Shown: piece by piece, positions 1 through 9,394 of the stretch
Position numbering within the stretch: position 1 is the first letter of the stretch
Layout of the letters: each line of letters begins with the position of its first letter
Assembly (NCBI GenBank): GCA_026671195.1
Contig: JAPOHD010000003.1
Coordinates: 53,932-117,931 of the forward strand
Direction: 5' to 3'
DNA: 64,000 nt
From: Draconibacterium aestuarii
GTDB taxonomy: Bacteria; Bacteroidota; Bacteroidia; Bacteroidales; Prolixibacteraceae
Position numbers and translations under genes: made by a program
The notes under the pieces: model-generated
Database searches by the model: none
Told to the model about the DNA's origin: nothing
What the model saw: the letters and a program-made list of their open reading frames with translations, nothing else

Positions 1-2
1 GG

Positions 3-2627
3 ATTGCAGAAAATTCATTGACATGGGATAAATACTTTATTCAAACAGCAGATATCGATGCATCGGCAACAGCAGAATGGTGTAACGGCGGGTGGTTGCC
101 AATCGGCGAAACTGATTTTAATGAATTTCAATTTCCTTTTAAGGGAAATTATAATGGAAAGGGGCACACCATTTCCGGACTTACAATTACAATTACGGGG
201 GATTCAAATAAATTTTACGGGCTTTTTGGCTACGCTGAAGGAGCAGTATTTCAGAACCTGGGTGTAACGGATGTTTCTATCAACGTTGAAGGGTCGTCAA
301 GACCATCCGGAGCCCTTCTTGGAGGAGCAAAGGCGGTACAAATTAACAATTGTTATAGTACAGGAGTTGTAAAAGGAAATGATTTTACAGGCGGATTGGC
401 CGGATCGATAAGGTCTTCAATCGTTACAAACTGTTTCAGCACCTGCGAGGTAAGTGGGGATGACGTTGTTGGCGGGTTGGTTGGTGACTGTAATTCTGGA
501 AATTCTATTATCAACTGTTGGCATACTACGGGAACTGTAAGAGGGGATGTTTCTACAGGAGGCCTGACTGGATCAAATTCGAATTGTCAAATGTCGTTAT
601 GTTACAGTACGGGAGAAGTGTTTGGTGGAGATTTTACCGGTGGTCTGGTTGGTGATAACTGGACTTCCTCTATTTCAGATTGTTACTGCAGATGCAATGT
701 ATTAACTTCATTTAGAGGAGGAGGGCTTGTAGGATATAATTCTTCCTATGCCACAGTAACCAATTGCTATAGTACCGGATCCGTTACAGTAATAGAAATG
801 GGCGGAGGACTGGTTGGAATTCAAAATGAAAATGCTACTACTACCTATTCTTTCTGGGATATGGAAACATCTGGAACTGAATCAAGTGCTGACGGTGAAG
901 GAAAAACAACTGCAGAAATGAAAACGCTATCAACATTTACGGATGCCGGGTGGGATTTTACATCTATCTGGGGTATGAATGCCGGCTGTAATGACGGGTA
1001 TCCTTGCCTGAGACAAGGGTTCCTACCTTTAGTAAACATTACGTGTGATGTTTCAGAAGAGATATGTTCCAATATGGAACCGACCTTTACGGCAACGCCA
1101 TTCGGCACCGACGGAGGCAATGTTTCCTATCAATGGAAACTTAACGGTAATTCGGTTGGACAGAATCAGAACTCATATACTTTAAAAGACCTTAAACCTG
1201 GTTATGTGTATAAGGTAAGCTGTGAAATAACTGTTACCAATATTACTAATTGTGAATCTGCCTCAGCTACTTCAGAAGAAATCACATTATCTGTTGCTCC
1301 AAGGCCGGATGCCGGTGTAATCACTGTTAAAGAAGGAGACAATGAGATTCAGGTTGGGGAAAGCACTCAACTTAGCTCCACTGTTGAAGGCGGCTCCTGG
1401 TTAAGTGCTGATGAGACTATAGCCACAATAGATGAATATGGCCATGTTACCGGCACGGGTGTAGGAGAAACAACCATTGGCTATGTTGTAATAGGAGATG
1501 ATCCATGCAATGAAGTTGGCTGGACGGAATTTTCGATAACTGTGGTAGCCTCATCAGGAGCGAATACACCTCCTGAAATTTCTGATATTGTCCCTTCAAC
1601 TACAGACCCAATTGCAGTAAGTGCATTATTTTCAGTAACTGTTTCTTACTCTGATGTTGACGATAACATCAAAACTGCTGTTATTGACTGGGGAGATGGA
1701 TTACCGACAACTGATATTTTATCTCAAGCGGATGACGAAACTTATTCTAATACTTATTCTAATGCTGGAGTTTATACAGTTACTGTATCAGTAAACGATG
1801 GTTATGGTCCGGTAACTAAAACATACCAATATGTTGTTGTTTACGACCCATCAGAAGGCTTTGTAACCGGTGGTGGTTGGATAGAATCACCAATATGCGT
1901 CAACGTCGATCCGGCATATGATTATATGGATGTAAGTGGTACAGCTAATTTTGGTTTTGTTGCCAAATACCAAAAAGGAAAAGTAACACCCGATGGCAGC
2001 ACCGAATTCCAATTTAAGGCCGGAGGATTAAATTTTAAAAGTACCGAATATGAATGGTTGATCATTGCAGGTTCAAAAGCCATGTATAAAGGCTCAGGAA
2101 CAATAAACGGATCAGGGGATTTCGGATTTATGCTTAGTGCTATCGATGGTGATTTGACAGAAACTCCGGGTGACGATCTCTTCCGAATCAAAATCTGGGA
2201 TAAAAACAATGAGAATGCAGTAGTATATGACAACCAATGCGGAGCTGATGACTATGCTAATCTTGATCAAACGACAGCAATTGCAGGTGGTTCAATTGTG
2301 ATACACTCTGCAGACAATAAATCTAAATCTGCCGAAATTATTTATGCTGTTACACCGGAATTTGATGAAGTCAATCTAACTGTTTATCCAAATCCATTCA
2401 GCGAAAAACTGAACTTTGAATTTGTTTCACCAGAGGACGGAACTGCACGTATTGATATCTATGATCTGTCGGGGCGGTTAATCAAAACTGTTTTTAACAA
2501 TCGAGTAGTAAAAGATGTAACATATAAACCAGCATTCAACCCTGAACTCACGGTTAATGAAATATTTATTTACAGGATGATTTTTGGGGGAACCGTTCTT
2601 ACAGGAAAGGCGATTTATAAAAAGTAG
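3..2627 (+). CDS. T9SS-exported multidomain surface protein (5' end outside window)
   Basis: The reading frame is already open at base 3, so the N-terminus and signal peptide lie upstream of the window; TTG at 18 is only the first possible start. The order of domains is: GLUG-type repeats (about 300-850, repeated G-G-L-x-G and N-C-Y-S-T-G), an Ig-like stretch (about 1050-1300), a Big2-like Ig domain (about 1315-1550), a PKD-like domain (about 1570-1840, with D-W-G-D-G), a domain beginning F-V-T-G-G-G-W resembling the post-COAP-1 domain (about 1860-2240), and a type A T9SS sorting domain at the end (V-Y-P-N-P-F near 2385, ending in K-K). Proteins of this kind are usually secreted through SprA and anchored at the cell surface or released. 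An adhesive or binding role is inferred; no catalytic domain is visible. Confidence 0.9.
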   Translation: MAENSLTWDKYFIQTADIDASATAEWCNGGWLPIGETDFNEFQFPFKGNYNGKGHTISGLTITITGDSNKFYGLFGYAEGAVFQNLGVTDVSINVEGSSRPSGALLGGAKAVQINNCYSTGVVKGNDFTGGLAGSIRSSIVTNCFSTCEVSGDDVVGGLVGDCNSGNSIINCWHTTGTVRGDVSTGGLTGSNSNCQMSLCYSTGEVFGGDFTGGLVGDNWTSSISDCYCRCNVLTSFRGGGLVGYNSSYATVTNCYSTGSVTVIEMGGGLVGIQNENATTTYSFWDMETSGTESSADGEGKTTAEMKTLSTFTDAGWDFTSIWGMNAGCNDGYPCLRQGFLPLVNITCDVSEEICSNMEPTFTATPFGTDGGNVSYQWKLNGNSVGQNQNSYTLKDLKPGYVYKVSCEITVTNITNCESASATSEEITLSVAPRPDAGVITVKEGDNEIQVGESTQLSSTVEGGSWLSADETIATIDEYGHVTGTGVGETTIGYVVIGDDPCNEVGWTEFSITVVASSGANTPPEISDIVPSTTDPIAVSALFSVTVSYSDVDDNIKTAVIDWGDGLPTTDILSQADDETYSNTYSNAGVYTVTVSVNDGYGPVTKTYQYVVVYDPSEGFVTGGGWIESPICVNVDPAYDYMDVSGTANFGFVAKYQKGKVTPDGSTEFQFKAGGLNFKSTEYEWLIIAGSKAMYKGSGTINGSGDFGFMLSAIDGDLTETPGDDLFRIKIWDKNNENAVVYDNQCGADDYANLDQTTAIAGGSIVIHSADNKSKSAEIIYAVTPEFDEVNLTVYPNPFSEKLNFEFVSPEDGTARIDIYDLSGRLIKTVFNNRVVKDVTYKPAFNPELTVNEIFIYRMIFGGTVLTGKAIYKK

Positions 2628-2655
2628 TATTAAAATTAATCTCTTTATAAAAATT

Positions 2656-2682
2656 AAAGGTAGTCAATTGGCTACCTTTTTT
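2656..2682 (+). terminator. Intrinsic terminator of the surface-protein gene
   Basis: An 8-bp perfect stem (AAAGGTAG / CTACCTTT) with an 8-nt loop is followed by a T-run. It lies 28 bases after the stop codon. Confidence 0.8.
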
Positions 2683-2870
2683 ATTAATTTATATTATTAA
2701 ATCATATTAGCCTCACAAGACTTGCAACCAATTTAATCCATTCATTTACTTGTGATTAAATGTATGAGTCTGGATAAAAATTGAAAAAGAAAGGAAAAGT
2801 TGCAACCTATGAGTTCACAAAACCGATACAAGTACTTCTCAAAGCCAGCAAGGTTTTCAAAATTTCAGGC

Positions 2871-2897
2871 AAAAAAAAAGAGGTCAAAAATGACCTC
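2871..2897 (-). terminator. Intrinsic terminator downstream of tRNA-Asn
   Basis: On the minus strand the stem GAGGTCA / TGACCTC (loop of 4) is followed by nine T residues, just after the 3' end of the tRNA. Confidence 0.75.
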
Positions 2898-2907
2898 CTG
2901 TACTGTG

Positions 2908-2984
2908 TGGCTCCCCAGGTAGGACTTGAACCTACGACCTACGGATTAACAGTCCGCCGCTCTAACCAACTGAGCTACTAGGGA
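2908..2984 (-). tRNA. tRNA-Asn (anticodon GTT)
   Basis: The reverse strand folds into a full cloverleaf. The acceptor arm pairs TCCCTAG with CTGGGGA, the D-loop contains AGCTCAGTTGGTTAGAGC, the anticodon loop is CTGTTAA (GTT), and the T-arm contains GGTTCAAGTCC. The discriminator base is G and a CCA end is encoded (2908-2910 on the plus strand read as TGG). Anticodon GTT reads Asn codons. It appears to be a single-gene transcript with its own terminator. Confidence 0.97.
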
Positions 2985-3185
2985 ATTTCTTTGTTGTTTC
3001 GTGAACGTTTGCTTTTCAAAAGCGATGCAAAAGTAATAGCTTTTCTGAAAACTCAAAACTTTTTTTTGAAAAAAATCAATGTTTTTTTCGAGCAATTCAC
3101 CCAACTCTCAAAAACCAAAACCGTGTTTTCTTGTTATACAGTCAGTTATTATTTCAAATAGGTTTAAAATCAAATTATATTAAAA

Positions 3186-3665
3186 ATGAAAAAAGTTACT
3201 CAACTATTCTCAGCTGTCCTTCTAATGGGCATTTTTACTATCTCAAGTTTCCAGGCAAAGGCCCACTGCGAAATTCCGTGTGGCATTTATGGCGACTCGG
3301 TACGTATCGCACTGCTGTACGAGCACATTGAGACCATAGAAAAATCGATGAATCAAATCAACGAACTTTCAAAAGCCGAAACCCCCGACTACAACCAATT
3401 GGTGCGTTGGGTGATGAACAAAGAAGAACACGCCAAAAAAATGCAGGAAATCGTTAGTCAGTATTTCCTTCACCAGCGTGTAAAACCTACCTCATCAACC
3501 GATGATGCCGCATTTCGAAAATACATTAAACAGTTGGAGCTGCTTCATCACATTTCGGTTTTTGCAATGAAAAGCAAACAAAGTACCGATTTGCCCATTA
3601 TTGATACCTTGCGCGAAAAAGTACATTTATTCGAACACGCTTATTTTGATGAGCACAAACACTAA
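3186..3665 (+). CDS. sodN: Superoxide dismutase [Ni], secreted
   Basis: 159 aa. Residues 1-26 form a Sec signal peptide ending in A-K-A. The next residues are H-C-E-I-P-C-G-I-Y, the nickel hook of Ni superoxide dismutases (family form H-C-x-x-P-C-x-x-Y). In this family the Ni is held by the free amino group and side chain of His1 and by Cys2 and Cys6 of the mature chain. Cleavage after residue 26 would therefore create exactly the needed N-terminus (His27, Cys28, Cys32). The rest is the expected helical-bundle length (about 133 aa). It converts superoxide to peroxide and oxygen, here probably in the periplasm. No SodX-type maturation protease is adjacent. A strong terminator follows. Confidence 0.9.
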   Translation: MKKVTQLFSAVLLMGIFTISSFQAKAHCEIPCGIYGDSVRIALLYEHIETIEKSMNQINELSKAETPDYNQLVRWVMNKEEHAKKMQEIVSQYFLHQRVKPTSSTDDAAFRKYIKQLELLHHISVFAMKSKQSTDLPIIDTLREKVHLFEHAYFDEHKH

Positions 3666-3686
3666 AATAACTATAACGATATCAGA

Positions 3687-3723
3687 AAAGGAGGGAACAC
3701 AAATTTGTGTTCCCTCCTTTATT
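3687..3723 (+). terminator. Strong intrinsic terminator after sodN
   Basis: A long near-perfect palindrome (stem AAAGGAGGGAACACAA with its complement) ends in a short T-run. The A-run on the 5' side means it may work on both strands. Confidence 0.8.
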
Positions 3724-3929
3724 AAAACCAAATACAACCAAATAAGTAACCCATTTATAAAATTGAATTAAGTCTTCCTCCTGATCAATTTTATCGAAAA
3801 ATATTACCCCGTCATTAAACTGACCTTCAATACTTAAACTCAACAACTCAATAAAGTGGCGCATTATAACGCAATGAAAATGTGATACTGCACGTTGTCT
3901 TTCGGTATAAATTTTATAAAACCGTTATT

Positions 3930-5480
3930 TTGAAAAAGAACCTAATCCACATTTGCTGGTTTATTCCATTAACTTTTGTTACTACCTCCCTGTTTTCTCA
4001 ACCTTATTCAATTAAATTTGAAATAAAAGGTCAGCCCAATAGAAAAGTCATTTTAGGCACAATAAAAGGCGACGATTTTTTTGCAAAAGACAGCACCGTA
4101 TCATATAGTGAAATCATTCATTTCTCACTTCCGACAAATAGCGAAAGCGGAATTTACAGAGTTATACTTGGGCAAACTCCCTATGCCAGAATTATGAACG
4201 AAGCACCGCAACATCTTGATTTCATTTTCAACAAGGAAGACATTGAAATATGCACTGAATTTAAAACACCGAAAGACAGCGCAGTAGTTATACAATCAGT
4301 AGAAAATGATCTTTGGTTTTCGTTTCATAAGTTTGAAACCAACTACCAAAAAGAAATCGCGTTATTGGAACAAGAAGTTGATTATTTTTGGTCAAAGCAA
4401 GACACACAGAATGTACTGAAAAAAGCCAACGAATTCAATGAGAAACAGTCAATTAGAAACCTATCGATAAAACAAAATTGCGAAAAATACTCCGATCTTC
4501 TTGCTGCCAAACTTATTGCACTCTTTTACGAACCAGTAAGGGACGGCCATCTAAGTCCTGATGACCGGAAAAAGGCTTACCAAAAAGACTATTTTACAAC
4601 CATTGATTTCTCTGATGCAGAACTCATAAAATCCGCTGGTTACACCGATAAAGTTTTTCAATACCTAACAACATACAACAGCCCTGAACTCACACAAAAA
4701 GAAAGGGAAACAGCTTATAAAAAAGGGGTTGACATTATCCTCTCGAATACTACAAAAAATATAGAAGTATCAGAGTTCATCACAAATTACCTTTGTCATG
4801 GTTTTGAAGTGCTCAAAATGCAAAATGTAATTGACCATATAAAAAACTCACAAGTTTTTTCAATTAAATTTGAGGTGAAAGACCAACCCAACAGCATGGT
4901 AACACTGGGCTTTGTAAAAGGCAACGATTTTATTGCAATAGACAGTACCCGATCGAACAATGAGATTACCTGTGTCTCACTTCCTTGGCAAAGCGAAAGC
5001 GGCATTTACAGAGCTATTTTATCAGACAAGCATAACAAAAAGAGTGTGAATACAGTACCACGACACATTGATTTTATTTTCAACAAAGAACACATTGAAA
5101 TTAAAACCACCTTTACTGCTCCTCAAGATAGCGCAGTAGTTATACATTCACGAGAAAACGAGCTCTGGTTTTCTTTCCTGAATTACGAAACAAACTACCG
5201 AAAAAATATTACTGCTTTGGAACAAGAAGCGGATAACCTATGGGCAAAACAGGACACGGCGAATGCACTTAAAAAGACGAATGAATTTAACCAAACACAA
5301 ATAACCAGGAATTTGATGATTGAGCAAAACACTCAAAAACATCCGGAACTATTTGCTACCAAAATAATTTCATTATTTATCGAACCTGTTAAAGACGGAT
5401 TCCTGAGCCCGGATGAACGCAATAAAGCTTTTCGAAAAGAATACAACAAAACAGCTGGTATCATAAAAAAGCCCGATTAA
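3930..5480 (+). CDS. Secreted protein with an internally duplicated DUF4369-like domain
   Basis: About 516 aa from TTG 3930. The frame opens at GTG 3882, but 3930 gives a normal Sec signal peptide (K-K-N-L-I-H-I then a hydrophobic run ending F-S|Q), so I prefer it. Two related blocks, about 4005-4608 and 4857-5442, share motifs in the same order: S-I-K-F-E, Q-P-N, S-E-S-G-I-Y-R, H-x-D-F-I-F-N-K-E, D-S-A-V-V-I, L-W-F-S-F, E-P-V-x-D-G and L-S-P-D. This resembles the N-terminal half of Bacteroidota TlpA-like disulfide oxidoreductases, but no thioredoxin C-x-x-C domain follows. The second block stops early, and bases after the stop still read in another frame as a possible continuation (L-T-Q-T-E). 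It may be a fused or decaying duplicate. Function is unknown. Confidence 0.6.
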   Translation: MKKNLIHICWFIPLTFVTTSLFSQPYSIKFEIKGQPNRKVILGTIKGDDFFAKDSTVSYSEIIHFSLPTNSESGIYRVILGQTPYARIMNEAPQHLDFIFNKEDIEICTEFKTPKDSAVVIQSVENDLWFSFHKFETNYQKEIALLEQEVDYFWSKQDTQNVLKKANEFNEKQSIRNLSIKQNCEKYSDLLAAKLIALFYEPVRDGHLSPDDRKKAYQKDYFTTIDFSDAELIKSAGYTDKVFQYLTTYNSPELTQKERETAYKKGVDIILSNTTKNIEVSEFITNYLCHGFEVLKMQNVIDHIKNSQVFSIKFEVKDQPNSMVTLGFVKGNDFIAIDSTRSNNEITCVSLPWQSESGIYRAILSDKHNKKSVNTVPRHIDFIFNKEHIEIKTTFTAPQDSAVVIHSRENELWFSFLNYETNYRKNITALEQEADNLWAKQDTANALKKTNEFNQTQITRNLMIEQNTQKHPELFATKIISLFIEPVKDGFLSPDERNKAFRKEYNKTAGIIKKPD

Positions 5481-5918
5481 CCCAAACGGAATACTCCGAA
5501 ACGGTTTTACAATACAAACGCACCTACAACCAAACAAATTTATCCCGATAAAAATTAGCGGTTTCGAAAACATTAAGGACAAACACTAACTACATCAAAG
5601 TTAACCCGGTTTAATCAGTAATTTTCTCGTTTTCGCATGACCTATTTTGACCGCATCCTAAAATACAGATAAGGGTAATATTCCTCATTTTGCCAATCTC
5701 CCATCCCATTTTTTAAAAAAAGGTAACCTGTTTTGAATTACATGTGTAAGTAACTGCATCATTTCACCTGTTATTTTTAAGTTTTTTATGGCAACGCATG
5801 ACTGACTGTCGCCAGACAGGGAATTCGCATAAGTCTTTAATCATTCCTACTGCTGTGAATTCCATTCTCCTGCTCATTTCATATTAACAATTATCTGTCA
5901 ACTGTTTAGTTTAAATGT
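5481..5918. other. Gene-free stretch with a possible degenerate gene tail
   Basis: Bases 5479-5550 read in a shifted frame as L-T-Q-T-E-Y-S-E, similar to L-T-Q-K-E-R-E-T of the first repeat block upstream. This suggests a remnant of the duplicated gene. The rest is AT-rich with no RNA gene or clear repeat that I can see. Confidence 0.4.
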
Positions 5919-5951
5919 TTTGTACTCGCTATTTTTAAATCCTTATTTTAG
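5919..5951 (+). promoter_or_regulatory. Candidate Bacteroidota promoter of the aminopeptidase gene
   Basis: TTTG at 5919-5922 and TATTTTAG at 5944-5951 match the -33 TTTG and -7 TAnnTTTG boxes (7 of 8 in the -7) with 21-nt spacing. Transcription would start near 5958. This argues for the ATG at 5968 as the start of the next gene and against the upstream TTG at 5920. Confidence 0.5.
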
Positions 5952-5967
5952 CCTAAAATTTACTGCT

Positions 5968-7398
5968 ATGATTCCAAAAATATCACAAACAACAGAATTC
6001 AAAGAGAATATTTCAAGAGCCATTTTATTTGATGACTTTTCGCAAGTTACCATTCCTCAATTATCAGATGCTGAAAAAGCCCACATTCACAAAAAATTAG
6101 AAAAAGAAACGGAGTGTGTAATCAACCATTTCCCTAATCTTTTCTTTTTTGGTAAAATTAAGAAAGCCAAAGAAGCTTACATGGAAACAGAAGCAGCACG
6201 CAAGGCCGGATCGAAACTTTACGATGCCCTAAAAGCCAGTGATGTTAAAACGGTTCAACTGGAAAATTTCAGCAAGCCAGAATTAATGCCGGCATTTTTG
6301 GAAGGACTTCTGCTTACCACTTATTCATTCGAAAAATACAAAAAGGAAAAAGAACAGTTTTGTATTGAGCAGATTTTTATTAATGATAAGACAACATCTG
6401 ACAAAATAATTTCGGAAATTACAAAACTAAGCAAAGCTGTTTTTGCAGCCCGTGACCTGGTAAACGAGCCACTTTCGTTTTTAACCGCAACACAGTTTTC
6501 CGAAGAAATTGAAAAACTAAGCAAAGAATCTGGATTTAATCTGGAAGTATTCAACAAACAAAAAATTGAAGCCTTAAAAATGGGTGGAATACTTGCAGTA
6601 AACAAAGGAAGTATTGATCCTCCGACATTTAATATTCTGGAATGGAAACCTGAGAATGCAACAAATAAGCAACCCATTGTTTTAGTAGGTAAAGGTATTG
6701 TTTTCGACACAGGTGGCCTGAGTTTGAAGCCCACGCCAAATTCGATGGATTATATGAAATGCGACATGGCAGGCGGTGCAGTTATTGCCACAACTGTTTA
6801 TGCTGCAGCTTTAAATGAGCTTCCACTGCACATTGTGGGATTAGTTCCCGCAACCGACAACCGGCCTGACGGTAATGCTTATGTTCCGGGCGATATAATT
6901 ACCATGTTCGACGGAACTACAGTTGAAATAAAAAATACCGATGCCGAAGGTCGTTTGATTTTAGCCGACGCGTTAAGCTATGCAAAAAAATACAAACCTC
7001 AGCTGGTTATCGATTACGCAACCTTAACCGGTGCGGCGGTTATGGTAGCAGGAGCACACGCTGCAGTGGCGATGGGAAATACACAAGAAAACATGCAATC
7101 GTTAAAAGAAAGCGGATTTGAAACCTACGAACGAATTATTGAAGTTCCGCTTTGGGAAGAATACGCCAAACCGTTAAAGTCGACAATTGCTGATTTAAAC
7201 AACCTCGGAGCGCGGGAAGCACAGTCGACAATTGCTGGCAAATTCCTGGAACATTTTACCGATTACAACTGGATTCATATCGACTCGGCAGACACTCCGT
7301 TTTTTAAAGAAAAAAGTGATTATCTCCCGGCTGGAGGAACCGGTTACGGCACACGTTTGCTTTATAATTTTCTGAAGAAACTGATTGTGTCCAAATAA
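5968..7398 (+). CDS. M17 family leucyl aminopeptidase
   Basis: 476 aa from ATG 5968. The C-terminal half carries the M17 catalytic core: V-G-K-G-I-V-F-D-T-G-G-L-S-L-K-P, the metal-binding M-K-C-D-M-A-G-G, and the family signature N-T-D-A-E-G-R-L. The family uses two divalent metals to remove N-terminal residues from peptides in the cytoplasm. The N-terminal half is weakly conserved, as is usual for M17. Its length fits the family. It has its own likely promoter and is followed by a separate promoter for pdxA, so it may be a single-gene unit. Confidence 0.93.
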   Translation: MIPKISQTTEFKENISRAILFDDFSQVTIPQLSDAEKAHIHKKLEKETECVINHFPNLFFFGKIKKAKEAYMETEAARKAGSKLYDALKASDVKTVQLENFSKPELMPAFLEGLLLTTYSFEKYKKEKEQFCIEQIFINDKTTSDKIISEITKLSKAVFAARDLVNEPLSFLTATQFSEEIEKLSKESGFNLEVFNKQKIEALKMGGILAVNKGSIDPPTFNILEWKPENATNKQPIVLVGKGIVFDTGGLSLKPTPNSMDYMKCDMAGGAVIATTVYAAALNELPLHIVGLVPATDNRPDGNAYVPGDIITMFDGTTVEIKNTDAEGRLILADALSYAKKYKPQLVIDYATLTGAAVMVAGAHAAVAMGNTQENMQSLKESGFETYERIIEVPLWEEYAKPLKSTIADLNNLGAREAQSTIAGKFLEHFTDYNWIHIDSADTPFFKEKSDYLPAGGTGYGTRLLYNFLKKLIVSK

Positions 7399-7513
7399 AA
7401 CCAGTTTTCCCCTCTCAATCAAAAGGAAATTGAAACAAAATACATGAGATATGAATTGTTGGTTACATACTATACCGGAGAATTCCAACAATGTGCATTT
7501 CAATTAAAAAAAT

Positions 7514-7521
7514 TAACTTTG
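7514..7521 (+). promoter_or_regulatory. Candidate -7 box of the pdxA-ruvA unit
   Basis: TAACTTTG is a perfect TAnnTTTG -7 box, 43 bases before the pdxA ATG. No good TTTG -33 box is seen at the usual distance. Confidence 0.4.
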
Positions 7522-7563
7522 CACCGCCTTTACAATAAGGCATTTATTTGAAAAATAAACAAA

Positions 7564-8670
7564 ATGGCAAAACAAGATACAATACGAATAGGAATCACAC
7601 ATGGCGATATTAATGGAATTGGTTACGAGGTAATTATGAAAACGTTAAAGGATCCCCGGATTCTGGAAATGTGCACACCTATTATTTACGGCTCGCCCAA
7701 GGTAGCGGCATACCACCGAAAAGCCCTGAATATTAGCGACATAAACTTCAACCATATTCGTTCAACCAAAGAAGCTTTCCACAAAAAAGCAAACATTATT
7801 AATTGTATTGATGAAAATGTTAGGGTTGAACTGGGAAAATCAACAGCCGAAGCAGGAATATCGTCTTTTAATGCCTTAGACAGAGCCACCTCTGATTTAA
7901 AAATGGGATTTATTGATGCACTTATTACTGCTCCAATCAATAAAGACAATATTCAAAACGAAGATTTCAAATTTCCGGGACATACCGAATTTCTGGCAGA
8001 AACCTTCGACGCAAAAGATTATGCCATGTTAATGGTAAGTGAGACCATGAAAGTAGGGGTCGTTACCACGCACATCCCTATTTCGCAAGTAGCACAAAGC
8101 ATCACAAAAGAAGCCATTTTATCAAAAATCAGGATTATTGCCAAATCGTTGCAGCAAGACTTTGCCATTACCAAACCACGAATTGCTGTTTTTGGATTAA
8201 ATCCACATGCCGGCGATAACGGGTTATTAGGAAATGAAGAAAAAGATATCATTCTTCCTGCCATTATTCAGGCAAAAAAAGAGGGGATCATTGCCTTGGG
8301 ACCTTATCCTGCCGATGGTTTTTTTGGCTCCGAAGATCACCGCAAATTTGATGCAATAATAGCCATGTACCATGACCAGGGCTTGATTCCATTTAAACTG
8401 GCATCGTTTGACAGAGGTGTAAATTTCACAGCGGGACTACCCGTTATCAGAACATCGCCGGCACATGGCACAGCCTATTCACTCGCCGGAGAAGACAAAG
8501 CTTCACCTGAATCGTTCAGACAAGCCTTGTATCTGGCCATTGATATTTACAAAAACCGCGAGATTTATAAAGAAATTTCAAAAAATCCGCTGCGCAAGTT
8601 TGAAATCAACCCAAACCAAATTGATGAAAGTGTTGATATTGAAGCCAGCGAAGAAGAAGACAACTTATAA
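7564..8670 (+). CDS. pdxA: 4-hydroxythreonine-4-phosphate dehydrogenase
   Basis: 368 aa. PdxA oxidises 4-phosphohydroxy-L-threonine with NAD+ in the DXP-dependent route to pyridoxal 5'-phosphate. Visible family features are the N-terminal I-G-I-T-H-G-D-I-N-G-I-G, the metal-binding P-G-H-T-E-F, the T-H-I-P motif, G-L-N-P-H-A-G-D-N-G, M-Y-H-D-Q-G, and R-T-S-P-A-H-G-T-A near the C-terminus. Length is slightly above the E. coli enzyme because of an acidic tail (E-A-S-E-E-E-D). ruvA begins 11 bases downstream, so the two are probably co-transcribed. Confidence 0.96.
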   Translation: MAKQDTIRIGITHGDINGIGYEVIMKTLKDPRILEMCTPIIYGSPKVAAYHRKALNISDINFNHIRSTKEAFHKKANIINCIDENVRVELGKSTAEAGISSFNALDRATSDLKMGFIDALITAPINKDNIQNEDFKFPGHTEFLAETFDAKDYAMLMVSETMKVGVVTTHIPISQVAQSITKEAILSKIRIIAKSLQQDFAITKPRIAVFGLNPHAGDNGLLGNEEKDIILPAIIQAKKEGIIALGPYPADGFFGSEDHRKFDAIIAMYHDQGLIPFKLASFDRGVNFTAGLPVIRTSPAHGTAYSLAGEDKASPESFRQALYLAIDIYKNREIYKEISKNPLRKFEINPNQIDESVDIEASEEEDNL

Positions 8671-8681
8671 AACAGATCTGT

Positions 8682-9263
8682 ATGTATGAATATATACGTG
8701 GTAACATTGCCGATATTAGTCCGGCAAATATTATTATTGATGCGGGAGGAATCGGTTATTTTGTCAACATCTCGCTAAATTCATATAGCCAGCTGAGTGG
8801 AAAAAAAGACGCTAAACTTTTTTTACATCAGATTGTACGCGAAGATGCACATACTTTATATGGGTTTTCCAATGCAACCGAACGCGAATTATTCCGGAAT
8901 TTAATATCTGTAAATGGTGTTGGAGCCAGTACTGCAATTATGATGTTATCGTCGTTAACACCCGATGAGCTAAGAACTGCAGTAACCACCGAAAATGTTA
9001 ATGTGTTAAAGGCTGTAAAAGGAATTGGAGCAAAAACGGCACAACGAATAATAATAGATTTAAAAGATAAACTTGGAAAATTACCCGAATCAGGGCAAAT
9101 TTTACATTCTCCAGACAATACTATCCGAAATGAATCGTTATCAGCATTAGTCATGCTTGGATTTGTAAGGCGCGATGCTGATAAAACGGTAACAAAGATT
9201 CTTGAGGAGCAACCAGACATCACGGTGGAGAGCGTGATAAAGCAAGCATTAAAGAGGTTATAA
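8682..9263 (+). CDS. ruvA: Holliday junction branch migration protein RuvA
   Basis: 193 aa. Three parts are visible: an N-terminal OB fold (M-Y-E-Y-I-R-G to about residue 65), a middle part with two helix-hairpin-helix motifs (G-V-G-A-S-T-A and G-I-G-A-K-T-A-Q-R), and a small C-terminal domain III (S-A-L-V-M-L-G-F to the end) that contacts RuvB. RuvA binds the four-way junction and loads RuvB. ruvB and ruvC are not in the window. It is followed by sprA; the ruvA-sprA neighbourhood is, as I recall, frequent in Bacteroidota. Confidence 0.97.
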   Translation: MYEYIRGNIADISPANIIIDAGGIGYFVNISLNSYSQLSGKKDAKLFLHQIVREDAHTLYGFSNATERELFRNLISVNGVGASTAIMMLSSLTPDELRTAVTTENVNVLKAVKGIGAKTAQRIIIDLKDKLGKLPESGQILHSPDNTIRNESLSALVMLGFVRRDADKTVTKILEEQPDITVESVIKQALKRL

Positions 9264-9394
9264 AAACAGAACAGGATTAACCTGAATTGTAATGGGTGAG
9301 TAAACCAAATCCAAACAGTTAAAATTCAGCAACCTTTTTCAAAGCCGATGTAGAAATGCATCGATAACCTTTTGACCTAAGTAAATTGATTGAA

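Noticed and set aside
2781..2981. 66-aa ORF over the tRNA region
   Set aside because: It is read antisense through the tRNA-Asn gene and its terminator; the protein sequence is an artefact of tRNA sequence.
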